Shown here: in pieces, positions 1 to 9,503 of the stretch | Layout: the number at the start of each line of letters is the position of its first letter | How positions within the stretch are numbered: position 1 is the stretch's first letter | Assembly: GCF_008244685.1 (NCBI RefSeq) | Contig: NZ_VTFT01000001.1 | Span: forward strand, 785,248 to 849,247 | From: Luteimonas viscosa | Lineage (GTDB): Bacteria; Pseudomonadota; Gammaproteobacteria; Xanthomonadales; Xanthomonadaceae | Length of the DNA stretch: 64,000 bases | Direction: 5' to 3' | The notes under the pieces: model-generated | Told to the model about the DNA's origin: nothing | Databases searched by the model: none | Seen by the model: only the letters and a program-made list of their open reading frames with translations | Position numbers and translations under genes: made by a program

Positions 1-66
1 GCCCTCGTACGGGATCGTGCCGATGCCGGGGAAATATTCCTTCGCGCCGATGAATGCCTTGCTCAT
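1..66 (-). CDS. xylA: Xylose isomerase, N-terminal fragment (cut by window edge)
   Basis: Only the first 22 codons are inside the window. They read MSKAFIGAKEYFPGIGTIPY, the typical start of proteobacterial xylose isomerases, which convert D-xylose to D-xylulose. The start lies 35 bp after the stop of xylB with a GGA-type ribosome-binding site, so both genes probably share one transcript. The fragment is short, but the match to the family start is distinctive. Confidence 0.85.
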   Translation of the reverse strand, partial: MSKAFIGAKEYFPGIGTIPYEG

Positions 67-101
67 GCGTATGTCCGTGGAGTCGTGGTTGGAAGGCGCG
101 T

Positions 102-1595
102 TCAATCCGCGTAGAGCGGCCGGATCGCGTCGAGGTGGGAAAGAAAGCGCTGGTACTGCGCATCGTAGGCGCCGGTGGCCTCGGCATGCGGATGCGCGGC
201 CAGCCGCGGATCCAGCTGCACGTGGGCGGCGGCCAGCGCATTGAGGTCGGCATCGCCATCGGCCGCACGCTGCACGGCCCACAACGCCTGCAGCGCGGCA
301 CCGAACGCGGCGCCCTCCGCCTGTTCCGGCACGTCGACCGACAGGCCGAACATGTCGGCCGCCATCTGCCGCCATACCGCGCTCTGGCTGCCGCCGCCGG
401 TCAGGCGGATCGCCTCGAACCGCAGGCCACCGTCGACCAGCGCGTCGTAGCCGTTCTTCAGGCTGTACATCGCCCCCTCCATCGCAGCGCGATAGAGGTT
501 GGCCGGGCTCAGGTTGGTGCTGGTCATGCCGAACAGGTTTCCGCGGCCGTGCGGCAGGTCGGGCGTGCGCTCGCCGTTGAGGAAGGGCAGCATCAGCAGG
601 CCCTCGGCGCCCGGGCGGGTGCCGGCCAGCAACGTGTCGCCTTCCTTCGTCGAGAATCCGCACAGGCGGCCCACCGCCTCGGTGGCGACGGTGCAGTTCA
701 TGGTGCAGATCAGCGGCAGCCAGCCGCCGGTGGAATCGCAGAATGCGGCCCAGCGGCCGGCGTCGTCGACCACCGGGCGGTCGGCGTACGTGAACAGCGT
801 GCCCGACGTGCCCAGGCTCATGCTCAGCACGCCCGGCACCACGTTGCCGGTGCCGATGGCGGCCATCATGTTGTCGCCTCCGCCCGCGGACACCTGCACC
901 GAATGCGGCAGGCCGAGCTCGTCGGCGAGCGCGGGCCTGATCGCCACCAGCGTGCCCGCGTCGACCAGCGGCGGCAGGCAGGCGCCGAGGTCGCGGTCGG
1001 GATCGGTCGCGGCCAGCATCTCGGGCGACCAGCGGCGGTTGCGCACGTCCAGCCAGCCGGTGCCGGAGGCGTCGCCATGCTCCATCCACAGCTCGCCGGT
1101 CAGCCAGTAGTTGATGTAGTCGTGCGGCAGCAGGATGGTGGCCAGCCGCGCATACGCCTGCGAGCGGTGCTTGCGGGTCCACGGCAGCTTGGAGGCGGTG
1201 TAGCCGGCCAGGATCGGGTTGCCGGCCAGCTCGATGCAACGCTGCGCGCCGCCGGCCGCGTCCATGATCTCGTCGCATTCGTCGCTGGTGCTGGTGTCGT
1301 TCCACAGCTTGGCCGGGGCCAGCACGCTGCCGCTGCGGTCCAGTGGCACGAACCCGTGCTGCTGGCCGGACACGCCGATCGCCACCACCCGCGCGCGCAA
1401 CGCCGGATCGATCCTGTCGAAACAGGCGCGCACCGCATCGACCCACCAGTCCGCCCGCTGCTCGCGGCTGCCGTCGTCGCCCGTTGCGAGATCGAGCGGC
1501 TGCCCCGCCGACGCCACGATCTGGCGCGAGTCGGGATCGTAGGCCACCAGCTTGACGCTCTGGGTGCCCACATCCAGTCCAACGAACAGGCCCAT
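102..1595 (-). CDS. xylB: Xylulokinase (FGGY family)
   Basis: A 497-residue sugar kinase that phosphorylates D-xylulose to xylulose 5-phosphate, the entry to the pentose phosphate pathway. The N-terminal phosphate-binding motif GLDVGTQSVK is at residues 6-15 and the sugar-contact region SGQQHGF near 76. The catalytic aspartate is D241 in AGGGDNMMA, and the C-terminal ATP-binding stretch LTGGGSQS is present. Length is normal for the family. It is first in a minus-strand operon with xylA. Two xyl-box operators lie upstream, one of them 19 bp before the start codon, so repression by a LacI-type XylR (not in this window) is likely. Confidence 0.95.
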   Translation of the reverse strand: MGLFVGLDVGTQSVKLVAYDPDSRQIVASAGQPLDLATGDDGSREQRADWWVDAVRACFDRIDPALRARVVAIGVSGQQHGFVPLDRSGSVLAPAKLWNDTSTSDECDEIMDAAGGAQRCIELAGNPILAGYTASKLPWTRKHRSQAYARLATILLPHDYINYWLTGELWMEHGDASGTGWLDVRNRRWSPEMLAATDPDRDLGACLPPLVDAGTLVAIRPALADELGLPHSVQVSAGGGDNMMAAIGTGNVVPGVLSMSLGTSGTLFTYADRPVVDDAGRWAAFCDSTGGWLPLICTMNCTVATEAVGRLCGFSTKEGDTLLAGTRPGAEGLLMLPFLNGERTPDLPHGRGNLFGMTSTNLSPANLYRAAMEGAMYSLKNGYDALVDGGLRFEAIRLTGGGSQSAVWRQMAADMFGLSVDVPEQAEGAAFGAALQALWAVQRAADGDADLNALAAAHVQLDPRLAAHPHAEATGAYDAQYQRFLSHLDAIRPLYAD

Positions 1596-1613
1596 CCGGA
1601 ATCCCCAAAAAAA

Positions 1614-1626
1614 GTTAGCGCTACCA
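1614..1626 (-). promoter_or_regulatory. xyl box 1 (XylR operator) next to xylB
   Basis: The minus strand reads TGGTAGCGCTAAC, matching 13 of 14 positions of the palindromic xyl box TGGTAGCGCTAACA known for LacI-type XylR in Xanthomonas. It lies 19 bp upstream of the xylB start, a position suited to blocking transcription. The match is seen directly; repressor binding is inferred. Confidence 0.8.
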
Positions 1627-1776
1627 CAAAACCTGCTGTCTTCTCCGCGAGCGCGAGGCGACGGGACCAGCCCGGCGCGCCGGATTCGGCGTGGTGGCGT
1701 AGCGCGAACTCTACACAGGTGTCCAAAAAAAGCCTTGCTGCGGTGCGCAACGCGGCCCTGCCGCGGCGCCCGGGCG

Positions 1777-1790
1777 GGTTAGCGTTAACA
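1777..1790. promoter_or_regulatory. xyl box 2 (diverged copy)
   Basis: The plus strand reads GGTTAGCGTTAACA, 11 of 14 matches to the xyl box. It lies 163 bp from box 1 in the 313-bp gap between cho and xylB, which holds no gene. Two operators this far apart suggest repression by looping, which is inference. The box is next to an AT-rich patch (TTTTGTTTCTGTTTG) unlike the surrounding DNA. Confidence 0.55.
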
Positions 1791-1908
1791 TTTTGTTTCT
1801 GTTTGACACGCGTCACCCGCGCCGCATCGGCCCTGCTTGGATTCCGCGCCCGCCTGGCCGGGCCAAGTTCGCACCGCGCAAGATGGGCAGGGACAGGCCG
1901 GGTGCGTC

Positions 1909-2760
1909 TCAAAACATGATGATACGGCTTCGCCCGGAGGTCAGCGGCTCCGCCAGGATCCGATAGCCGTCGGGATCGAACCCCGCCACCGGCGCCACCA
2001 GCCGCCGCGCCGCCGCCCGGCGGGCGGCACTGCCGAGGTAGTGCCAGTCGCGGACCACGTGGATCTGGCTCATGTCGGTCCCCTCCTCGACCAGACCGAC
2101 CGCCCCGGCATAGGGCCAGGGCGCCACCCGCAACGCCTGGAGCGCCGCGGCCAGCCGCAACGCGTGCCCGGCCAGCGGCTCGCGTCCGCAACAGGCACCC
2201 GCGCAACGGTCGAGGGCCGCCCTGAAGCAGGGACGCCCCGGCGCCAGCCGTTCGAGCCCGACCAGCCCGTAGCAAAGCCGGTTGTCGTCGGCGATCGCGC
2301 GCAGAGCCTGCAGGGCGACCGCACGGCTGGAGAAAAGCCCGTGGAGCCCTGCGGCCGAGGCGAACGGCACCTCGTGCGAATGCACCACCTCCGGCCGCCC
2401 GCGCAGCAGGCGGATCGAACACAACTGGCGCCTGCGCCGCAGCAGCCTGTTGTGCAGCGGCTGGCGCAGCTTGATCTGCTGCGCCTCCAGCAGCTGCGCA
2501 CCGAGGTCTCCGGCGGTGCGGACGGCGTCGATCCGCCGGGTCTGCCGCAGCAGCCGCGCCTCCTCCGGCGTGCGCAGGTGGTCCAGCACGCGCTGGCGGA
2601 TGTTGACGCTCTTGCCGATGTACAGCGGCACGCTTTCGTCGTCGCCGTGGAAGACATAGACGCCGGGCGCGCGCGGCAGTGCCGCGATCTGCGGCCGCAG
2701 GTGGCCGGGATAGGCGTAGTGGGGCGCCTCGGCACGGCGCGCGGGCAGCGGGACGTACAT
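1909..2760 (-). CDS. cho: Excinuclease Cho-type GIY-YIG endonuclease
   Basis: A UvrC-like nuclease that makes the 3' incision in nucleotide excision repair when UvrC is hindered. The GIY-YIG domain is at about residues 30-105 (GVYVF followed by [18 protein letters not shown]). A Cys-rich stretch typical of UvrC/Cho ([17 protein letters not shown]) sits mid-protein. At 283 residues it matches Cho and lacks the UvrB-binding and helix-hairpin-helix parts of UvrC. I chose the ATG at 2760, because an AAGG ribosome-binding site is well spaced there and too close to the GTG at 2766. It is divergent from parC. Confidence 0.85.
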   Translation of the reverse strand: MYVPLPARRAEAPHYAYPGHLRPQIAALPRAPGVYVFHGDDESVPLYIGKSVNIRQRVLDHLRTPEEARLLRQTRRIDAVRTAGDLGAQLLEAQQIKLRQPLHNRLLRRRRQLCSIRLLRGRPEVVHSHEVPFASAAGLHGLFSSRAVALQALRAIADDNRLCYGLVGLERLAPGRPCFRAALDRCAGACCGREPLAGHALRLAAALQALRVAPWPYAGAVGLVEEGTDMSQIHVVRDWHYLGSAARRAAARRLVAPVAGFDPDGYRILAEPLTSGRSRIIMF

Positions 2761-2844
2761 GGGCACGCACCTTGGAAGGACCGTCAGATGCTGGCCGCCG
2801 CCCGTCTCAGGCCGCGAGACCGCGAGCCGGAGACTGCCGCGACG

Positions 2845-2850
2845 TAGAAT
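2845..2850 (+). promoter_or_regulatory. Putative -10 element of parC
   Basis: TAGAAT lies 28 bp before the parC ATG in the short divergent gap with cho. I see no convincing -35 hexamer. It was chosen only because it is the best -10 match in GC-rich surroundings. Confidence 0.4.
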
Positions 2851-2878
2851 TCCCTTCCCCGTTCCCGCAGCACACCCG

Positions 2879-5122
2879 ATGACCGAAACCGTCCGCCCCG
2901 TCTTCCACGGCTTCGAGCAGATCCCCTTGCGCGAGTACGCCGAGCGCGCCTACCTCGACTACTCGATGTACGTGGTGCTCGACCGCGCGCTGCCCTTCAT
3001 CGGCGACGGGCTCAAGCCGGTGCAGCGCCGGATCGTCTACGCGATGAGCGAACTGGGGCTCAACGCGGCCGCCAAGCCGAAGAAGTCCGCGCGCACCGTC
3101 GGCGACGTGATCGGCAAGTTCCACCCGCACGGCGACAGCGCCTGCTACGAAGCGATGGTGCTGATGGCGCAGCCGTTCTCGTATCGTTATCCGCTGATCG
3201 ACGGCCAGGGCAACTTCGGCTCGACCGACGACCCCAAGTCGTTCGCGGCGATGCGCTACACCGAATCCCGGCTCACGCCGATCGCGGAAGTGCTGCTCGG
3301 CGAGCTCGGCCAGGGCACGGTCGACTGGACCGCCAATTTCGACGGCACCCTGGACGAGCCCAGCTGGCTGCCGGCGAGGCTGCCGCACCTGCTGCTCAAC
3401 GGCACCACCGGGATCGCGGTCGGCATGGCCACCGACGTGCCGCCGCACAACCTGGGCGAGGTGGTGAGCGCCTGCGTGCGCCTGCTCGATGATCCCGATG
3501 CGAGCGTGAGCGACCTGTGCGAACACGTGCGCGGTCCCGACTACCCCACCAGCGCCGAAATCATCACTCCCGCGGCCGACCTGCGGGCGATCTACGAGAC
3601 CGGCGCCGGCAGCGTGCGCGCACGCGCCACGTTCGTGAAGGAGGGCGCGAACATCATCGTCACCGCCCTGCCCTACCAGGTCTCGCCGTCGAAGGTGATC
3701 GAGCAGATCGCCGCGCAGATGCGGGCGAAGAAGCTGCCGTGGCTGGAGGACATCCGCGACGAATCCGACCACGCCAACCCGGTGCGCATCGCGCTGATTC
3801 CGCGCTCGAGCCGCGTCGACGTCGAACAGCTGATGGGCCACCTGTTCGTGACCACCGACCTGGAGCGCAGCTACCGGGTCAACCTCAACGTGATCGGGCT
3901 CGACGGGCGCCCGCAGGTGAAGAACCTGAAGATGCTGCTGGGCGAATGGCTGGCGTTCCGCGCCGACACCGTCACCCGGCGGCTCAAGCACCGGCTCGAA
4001 CGCGTCGAGCGGCGCCTGCACCTGCTCGAAGGCCTGCTGGTCGCCTTCCTCAACCTCGACGAGGTGATCCGCATCATCCGCACCGAGGACGAACCGAGGG
4101 CGGCGCTCATCGCGCGGTTCGCGCTGTCCGAAGACCAGGCCGACTACATCCTCGACACCCGGCTCAAGCAGCTCGCGCGCCTGGAGGAGATGAAGATCCG
4201 TGGCGAGCAGGACGAGCTGGACGCCGAGCGCGACCGGCTGATCGCCACGCTCGGCAGCAAGGCCAAGCTGAAGAAGCTGATCCGGGACGAACTGCTCGCG
4301 GACGCCAGGAAGTTCGGCGATCCGCGCCGCTCGCCGCTGGTCCCGCGCGAGGCCGCGCAGGCGCTGGGCGAGACCGAACTGGTCGCCAGCGAGCCGGTCA
4401 CCGTCGTGCTCAGCGGCAAGGGCTGGGTGCGCGCGGCGAAGGGCCACGACATCGACGCGGCCTCGCTGTCCTACCGCGACGGCGACGGCCTGCTCGCCAC
4501 GGTCAAGGGACGCACCACCCAGCAGGTCGCGTTCCTCGACAGCAATGGCCGCAGCTACTCCACGCTCGCGCATTCGCTGCCCTCGGCGCGCGGCAACGGC
4601 GAACCGCTGACGGGCCGCTTCTCGCCCGCGCCCGGGGCCTCGTTCGCGGCCATGGCCAGCGGCGGCAACGACGACCGCTTCGTACTCGCGTCCTCGCACG
4701 GCTACGGCTTCCTCACCCGCTTCGAAAACCTCACCGGACGCAACAAGGCCGGCAAGGCGGTGCTGTCGCTGTCGGAGGGCGCGAAGGTGCTGCAGCCCGC
4801 CGCCGTGGGCGCTGTCGACACCGACCGCATCGTGGCCGTGACCAGCGCCGGCCATCTGCTGGCGTTCCCGGTGTCGGAGCTGCCGGAGCTCGACCGTGGC
4901 AAGGGCAACAAGATCATCGAGATCCCCAAGGCCAGGCGCGGCACCGAGCGCGTGGTGGCGGTGGCGGTGGTGCCACCGGGCGGCACCCTGGTGGTGAAGT
5001 CCGGCGCGCGCGCGATGAGCCTGTCGTTCAAGGACCTGGGCGAGTACGTCGGGGCGCGTGCGAGTCGCGGTGGGTTGTTGCCGCGGGGGTGGCAGAAGGT
5101 GGATGCACTGCATGTCGAATGA
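2879..5122 (+). CDS. parC: DNA topoisomerase IV subunit A
   Basis: The 747-residue breakage-reunion subunit that, with ParE, decatenates chromosomes. The catalytic tyrosine is Y127 in AMRYTESRL. The quinolone region reads [12 protein letters not shown] with S87 and E91 (E. coli S80 and E84), the susceptible-type residues. The C-terminal beta-pinwheel is divergent and ends QKVDALHVE. The frame is open further upstream, but [12 protein letters not shown] fits the family start. The last ten codons lie inside a 106-bp tandem duplication, so the C-terminal coding sequence is present twice although the second copy is not translated as part of ParC. Confidence 0.97.
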   Translation: MTETVRPVFHGFEQIPLREYAERAYLDYSMYVVLDRALPFIGDGLKPVQRRIVYAMSELGLNAAAKPKKSARTVGDVIGKFHPHGDSACYEAMVLMAQPFSYRYPLIDGQGNFGSTDDPKSFAAMRYTESRLTPIAEVLLGELGQGTVDWTANFDGTLDEPSWLPARLPHLLLNGTTGIAVGMATDVPPHNLGEVVSACVRLLDDPDASVSDLCEHVRGPDYPTSAEIITPAADLRAIYETGAGSVRARATFVKEGANIIVTALPYQVSPSKVIEQIAAQMRAKKLPWLEDIRDESDHANPVRIALIPRSSRVDVEQLMGHLFVTTDLERSYRVNLNVIGLDGRPQVKNLKMLLGEWLAFRADTVTRRLKHRLERVERRLHLLEGLLVAFLNLDEVIRIIRTEDEPRAALIARFALSEDQADYILDTRLKQLARLEEMKIRGEQDELDAERDRLIATLGSKAKLKKLIRDELLADARKFGDPRRSPLVPREAAQALGETELVASEPVTVVLSGKGWVRAAKGHDIDAASLSYRDGDGLLATVKGRTTQQVAFLDSNGRSYSTLAHSLPSARGNGEPLTGRFSPAPGASFAAMASGGNDDRFVLASSHGYGFLTRFENLTGRNKAGKAVLSLSEGAKVLQPAAVGAVDTDRIVAVTSAGHLLAFPVSELPELDRGKGNKIIEIPKARRGTERVVAVAVVPPGGTLVVKSGARAMSLSFKDLGEYVGARASRGGLLPRGWQKVDALHVE

Positions 5123-5303
5123 CGAGCGCACCCGCCGACCGACAGGGCGCGCGGCGGCGCGGCCGACGGCATTGCGGCCGGATGTCGTGGCGGCGCGGCA
5201 GAAGGTGGACGCGCTGCATGTCGAATGACGAGAGCGCCCGCCGACCGACAGGGCGCGCGGCGGCGCGGCCGACGGCATTGCAGCCGGATGTCGTGGCGGC
5301 GCG
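5092..5303. repeat. 106-bp tandem duplication covering the parC 3' end
   Basis: Two units, 5092-5197 and 5198-5303, are nearly identical. The first includes the last codons of parC. The second again encodes QKVDALHVE and a stop, with synonymous differences (GAT GCA against GAC GCG). The copies differ at a handful of bases, so the event is not brand new. No function is evident; nothing else was seen in the gap before tpm. Confidence 0.9.
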
Positions 5304-5391
5304 GATGAAGCAGGCGCGCCCGGCCATCCCGGCCTGATTGTCTTGCGGCGTCGGTCGACGCCCTCCACGCCACCCCGATCACGGAGACCAC

Positions 5392-6051
5392 ATGCAACCC
5401 GAGTTCTGGCACGAACGCTGGCGAGGCAACCGCATCGGCTTCCATCGCGATGCGCCGCTGCCCCTCCTGGTCTCGCATTGGCCGTCGCTGGGCCTGCCGC
5501 CGGGCAGCCGCGTGTGCGTGCCGCTGTGCGGAAAGTCGCTGGACATGGTGTGGCTTGCCGCGCAGGGGCACCGGGTGCTCGGCATCGAGCTTTCGCGTAC
5601 CGCGATCGAGCAGTTCTTCGCCGAGCGCGGCCTGCTGCCGACGATCACCACCAGCCCCGCCGGCACGCACTACGCCGCGGACGCGTGGGAACTGGTGCAG
5701 GGCGACGCGTTCGAGATCCCGGCCGCGCTGCTGTCCGACTGCGCGGCCGTCCACGACCGCGCGGCGCTGATCGCCCTGCCTGCGGACATGCGCGCGACCT
5801 ATGCCACCACGCTGTGGACACGCCTGCCGGGCGATTGCCGCGCGCTGCTGGTCACGCTCGAGTACCCGGAAACGGAAAAGGCCGGTCCACCGTTCCCGGT
5901 CGGCGAGGCGGAAGTGCGCACGCGCTTCGGGGAAGACTGGACGGTGCGGCTGCTGGAGCGGCGCGACATCCTCGCCAACGAGCCTTCGTTCCAGGGCGAA
6001 GGGGTCAGCGACCTGCACACTGCCGTCTATCGCCTCGACCGCAAGGCCTAG
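5392..6051 (+). CDS. tpm: Thiopurine S-methyltransferase
   Basis: A 219-residue SAM-dependent methyltransferase of the TPMT family. Bacterial members methylate thiopurines and selenium or tellurium oxyanions. The start MQPEFWHERWRGNRIGFH is diagnostic, followed by the SAM region VCVPLCGKSLDMVWLAAQGH and GIELS, and VHDRAALIALP further on. I chose the ATG at 5392 because GGAG lies just upstream and the length fits; an in-frame ATG 18 codons earlier lacks homology. It stands alone between the parC repeat and bfr. Confidence 0.93.
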   Translation: MQPEFWHERWRGNRIGFHRDAPLPLLVSHWPSLGLPPGSRVCVPLCGKSLDMVWLAAQGHRVLGIELSRTAIEQFFAERGLLPTITTSPAGTHYAADAWELVQGDAFEIPAALLSDCAAVHDRAALIALPADMRATYATTLWTRLPGDCRALLVTLEYPETEKAGPPFPVGEAEVRTRFGEDWTVRLLERRDILANEPSFQGEGVSDLHTAVYRLDRKA

Positions 6052-6154
6052 TCCTTTCCAGTCCGCCGCCGCCGCGATCCCGGGCGATCGGCCAGCGCGG
6101 GCAGCACAGGATCCGTGCCGGAACCGGGTGTTGCGTGCGCTTCGCGCTCGCGCC

Positions 6155-6637
6155 TCAACCCGGCGGATCGTCGCCCATGCGCGACTGCTGGTAGTTCGCC
6201 AGACCCACCATCGTGATCAGCCGCAACTGCTTCTCCAGCCAATAGGTGTGGTCTTCCTCGGTGTCGGCCAGCTGTGCCACCAGCATCTGGCGGCTGACGT
6301 AGTCGCCGTGGCGCTCGCACAGTGCGATGCCGTTGGCGAGGTTCTCGCGCACCTTGTATTCGAGGTCGAGGTCCTTGCGCAGCATCTCCTCGACTGTGCC
6401 GCCGGGCTCGAATGCGTCCGGGCGCATGTCCGGCTCGCCCTCGAGGAACAGGATGCGCCGCAGCAGCGCGTCGGCATGCTGGGTTTCCTCCTCCATCTCG
6501 TGGTGGATGCGCGCATACAGCGCATGCAGGCCCAGGTCCTCGTAGCGCCGCGAATGCAGGAAGTACTGGTCGCGCGCCGCCAGTTCTCCGCGCAGCAGGA
6601 GCCTGAGGTAGTCGACGACTTCGGGATGGCCCTTCAT
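6155..6637 (-). CDS. bfr: Bacterioferritin-like iron storage protein lacking the haem methionine
   Basis: A 160-residue ferritin-like four-helix protein that oxidises and stores iron. Ferroxidase ligands are visible: E18, E51, H54, E93, E127 and H130. The residue aligned with the haem-ligating Met52 of E. coli Bfr is threonine (EETQHAD instead of DEMKHAD), so it probably does not bind interface haem and resembles haem-free bacterioferritins. The start MKGHPEVV is canonical; the frame extends 18 codons further upstream without homology. It is convergent with tpm. Confidence 0.9.
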   Translation of the reverse strand: MKGHPEVVDYLRLLLRGELAARDQYFLHSRRYEDLGLHALYARIHHEMEEETQHADALLRRILFLEGEPDMRPDAFEPGGTVEEMLRKDLDLEYKVRENLANGIALCERHGDYVSRQMLVAQLADTEEDHTYWLEKQLRLITMVGLANYQQSRMGDDPPG

Positions 6638-6774
6638 GGCATGTGGCTCGGGTCGGGGGGGACGGCGATATCGTGCCCGAACGGCAGCCACGATGTTCTA
6701 ATCGGAATCAGTCGCACTCGCAGCCCCATTCCGTTCGCAGCCCCCTGCTTGCCACCGCGACCGCGACCGCCGAC

Positions 6775-6780
6775 TAGAAT
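6775..6780 (+). promoter_or_regulatory. Putative -10 element of the penicillin acylase gene
   Basis: TAGAAT lies 25 bp before the ATG at 6806. No good -35 was found. It is the same hexamer that precedes parC. Confidence 0.35.
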
Positions 6781-6805
6781 CTTCCGACTCCGACGGGACC
6801 CCCGC

Positions 6806-9319
6806 ATGCGCAAGTGGTTCAAGCGTTTCCTGCTCGCCGCGGCGGCACTGGCGCTGCTGTCCGCGTTCTTCGCCTGGTGGTTGCTGCGGGGCAGCCTGCC
6901 GGCGCTGGAAGGCGACCGCGCCCTCGCGGGCCTCGCGGCCCCGGTGGCCATCGAGCGCGACGCACTCGGAGTGGTCACCATCGACGCGGCGAACGAGGCC
7001 GATGCCATGCGCGCGCTGGGCTACGTGCATGCGCAGGAACGCTATTTCGAAATGGACCTGTTGCGTCGCACCGCCGCCGGCGAGCTGTCCGCGCTGTTCG
7101 GCGCGGTCGCGCTCGATGTCGACCGGCGCCACCGCGTGCACCGCATGCGCGCACGGGTGAACGCGGACCTCGACGCGATCGCCGGCGACAAGCTGCCGCT
7201 GCTGCAGGCCTACACCGACGGCGTGAATGCCGGCCTCGCCGCACTGCCCGTACGGCCGTGGCCCTACCTGCTGCTGCGCCAGCAGCCGCAGCCCTGGCTC
7301 GCCACCGACACCGCGCTGGCCGGCTACGCGATGTACTTCGACCTGCAGGATGCGGCCAACGCGCGCGAGCTCGCGCTGTGGAAACTGCGGCCGCACCTGC
7401 CCGAGCCGTTGTTCGCGCTGCTGACGCACCCGGGCAGCAGCTGGGACGCGCCGCTCGCCGGGGACACGTTCGGCGATGCGGAACTGCCGACTGCGGACCG
7501 GGTGGACCTGCGCAAGCTCTCGGCACCGGGACCGGAAGGTGCGCGCGACCCGTTCGCCGCCGCTCCCTCGTCGCGCCGGGACGCTCCCCCGTTCTCGCCC
7601 GCCCGGCGGGAGACAGACATCGGCCGGCCGCCTGCGGAGACCGGGTACTTTCCGGGCAGCAACAATTTCGCCGTTTCCGGGGCGCTGACCGCGGACGGCC
7701 GCGCGATCGTCGCCGACGACATGCACCTGGGCCTGCGCGCGCCGAACCTCTGGTTCCGGGCCCGGCTGCGCTGGCCCGATGCCCGCGCGCCGGGCGGGCG
7801 CGTGGACGTGCAGGGCGTCACCCTGCCCGGCCTGCCGGCGGTGGTGGTCGGCAGCAACGGGCATGTCGCCTGGGGGTACACCAACAGCTACGGCGATTAC
7901 CTCGACTGGGCGCTGGAGACGCCCTGCGGAGCGGATCCCTCGTCGACCCCCGAAGACAGCGCATGTGCGCCGGATGAGGTTCACCCGGAGAGGATCGAGA
8001 TCGCCGGCGGCGATCCCGTGGCCTACGAGGTCAGGGAAACCCGCTGGGGACCGATCCTGCACGACCTGCCCGACGGCCGGGTGCTGTCGCTGCGCTGGAC
8101 CGCGCACCTGCGCGGTTCGGTCAACCTCGGACTGATGGATTTCGCGCGCGCCGGCGACCTCGACGCTGCGCTCGCGATCGCGGACCGGACCGCGATCCCG
8201 ACCCAGAACCTGGTGATCGGCGACTCCAGCGGCGACATCGCCTGGAGGTGGCTGGGGCCGCTGCCGGCACGCGATCCGGCCTGCCGCCCGGATCGCCCCG
8301 GGCTGGTGGACACACGTACGCGAACCCCACCCTTCCTGGACCCGGCACCCGCGAATGCGCCTTCCCCGAAGGACGATCCGACTTGCGGAGCCTGGGGGAT
8401 CGCCACGAGCGGAGCTCCAACGGTCCGGTCGCCCTCGCTCGAACGCCTCTGGACCGCCAATGCGCGAGTCGTCTCCGGCGACGACCTCGGCCGCGTCGGC
8501 GACGGCGGCTACGACCTCGGCGCCCGCCAGCAGCAGATCCGGGACGCGTTGCTGGCGAAGGACCGCTTCACCGAGGCCGACCTGCTCGCGATCCAGCTCG
8601 ACGACCGCGCCGTCCTGATGACGCGCTGGCGGGAGCTGCTGCGCTCGCTCGGCGGCGACGCCACATCGCCCGCCCTGCGCGAGCTCGGCGATGCCGCGGG
8701 CGACTGGCAGGGCCGGGCCAGCATCGACTCTGCCGGCTACCGCATCGTGCGTGCCTGGCGGCTGGCCGTGCATGCGCGCCTGCTCGACGGGCTGGTGGCA
8801 CCGGCCCGCGCGGCGATGGGCGAGGACTTCGTCATGCCGGACCTGCCGCAGTTCGAGGCCGTCGCCTGGCCATTGGTCCGCCGGCGCCCGCCACACCTTC
8901 TGCCGCGCGGCTTCGACACCTGGCAGGCGCTGTTCGAGGACGCGGCGCAGGAAGTCCGCGACGAACTCTCCGCACAAGGCCCGCTGCGCGAGCGCAACTG
9001 GGGCGAACGCAACACGGCCGCGATCTGCCATCCGCTGGCGGGGGCGATCCCGTTCGGCAGGCGCGCGCTGTGCATGCCGGCCGAACCGTTGCCCGGCGAC
9101 TCGATGATGCCGCGCGTGCAGGGTCCGGCCTTCGGCGCCTCCGAGCGGATGGTGGTCTCGCCCGGCCGCGAGGCCGACGGCATCCTGCACATGCCCGGCG
9201 GCCAGAGCGGCCATCCGCTGTCGCCCTTCTGGGGCGCCGGCCACGACGACTGGGTGCACGGACGGCCGACGCCGTTCCTGCCCGGACCGGCGGTGCACAC
9301 GCTCACCCTGGTTCCCTGA
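6806..9319 (+). CDS. Penicillin acylase family protein (peptidase S45)
   Basis: An 837-residue N-terminal-nucleophile amidase precursor. One N-terminal hydrophobic segment at about residues 7-30 directs it to the periplasm or inner membrane. The autocleavage site is G284-S285 in FPGSNNFAV; S285 would become the catalytic N-terminus of the beta chain. Other family signatures are DDMHLGLRAPNLW and GSNGHVAWGYTNSYGDY after the nucleophile. A long, charged, Pro-rich spacer at about residues 240-280 separates the chains. Relatives cleave penicillins or acyl-homoserine lactones; the substrate cannot be read from the sequence. The open frame runs about 1 kb upstream, but only this start gives a signal and family start. 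Confidence 0.9.
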   Translation: MRKWFKRFLLAAAALALLSAFFAWWLLRGSLPALEGDRALAGLAAPVAIERDALGVVTIDAANEADAMRALGYVHAQERYFEMDLLRRTAAGELSALFGAVALDVDRRHRVHRMRARVNADLDAIAGDKLPLLQAYTDGVNAGLAALPVRPWPYLLLRQQPQPWLATDTALAGYAMYFDLQDAANARELALWKLRPHLPEPLFALLTHPGSSWDAPLAGDTFGDAELPTADRVDLRKLSAPGPEGARDPFAAAPSSRRDAPPFSPARRETDIGRPPAETGYFPGSNNFAVSGALTADGRAIVADDMHLGLRAPNLWFRARLRWPDARAPGGRVDVQGVTLPGLPAVVVGSNGHVAWGYTNSYGDYLDWALETPCGADPSSTPEDSACAPDEVHPERIEIAGGDPVAYEVRETRWGPILHDLPDGRVLSLRWTAHLRGSVNLGLMDFARAGDLDAALAIADRTAIPTQNLVIGDSSGDIAWRWLGPLPARDPACRPDRPGLVDTRTRTPPFLDPAPANAPSPKDDPTCGAWGIATSGAPTVRSPSLERLWTANARVVSGDDLGRVGDGGYDLGARQQQIRDALLAKDRFTEADLLAIQLDDRAVLMTRWRELLRSLGGDATSPALRELGDAAGDWQGRASIDSAGYRIVRAWRLAVHARLLDGLVAPARAAMGEDFVMPDLPQFEAVAWPLVRRRPPHLLPRGFDTWQALFEDAAQEVRDELSAQGPLRERNWGERNTAAICHPLAGAIPFGRRALCMPAEPLPGDSMMPRVQGPAFGASERMVVSPGREADGILHMPGGQSGHPLSPFWGAGHDDWVHGRPTPFLPGPAVHTLTLVP

Positions 9320-9503
9320 GCGCCCCTGAGGCCCCGGGCCGCGCGCATCCGCCATTCATGCCGCCTCTGCTAGCGTTCGTCCAGCACCTGCCCGCCCCCA
9401 CGGACACACGCCTGCACCCATGTGGAGAACGACTGACCTGCCGGCCGCTGTTTCCGCGTTATCCAGCGCAAGAGCCACCAGTCCGCCCGCCGACGGGTCA
9501 CGC

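Noticed and set aside
1716-1750. xylB core promoter TTGGAC with a weak -10
   Set aside because: On the minus strand TTGGAC is present, but 16-18 bp later there is no acceptable -10, so it was not listed.
54-1919. A 621-residue open frame antisense to xylB
   Set aside because: Shadow of xylB and the xyl-box region; no homology recognised.
2807-5368. An 853-residue open frame antisense to parC
   Set aside because: Shadow of parC; no family features and no plausible start signal.
6698-9355. An 885-residue open frame antisense to the penicillin acylase gene
   Set aside because: Shadow frame; composition is typical of GC-rich antisense translation.
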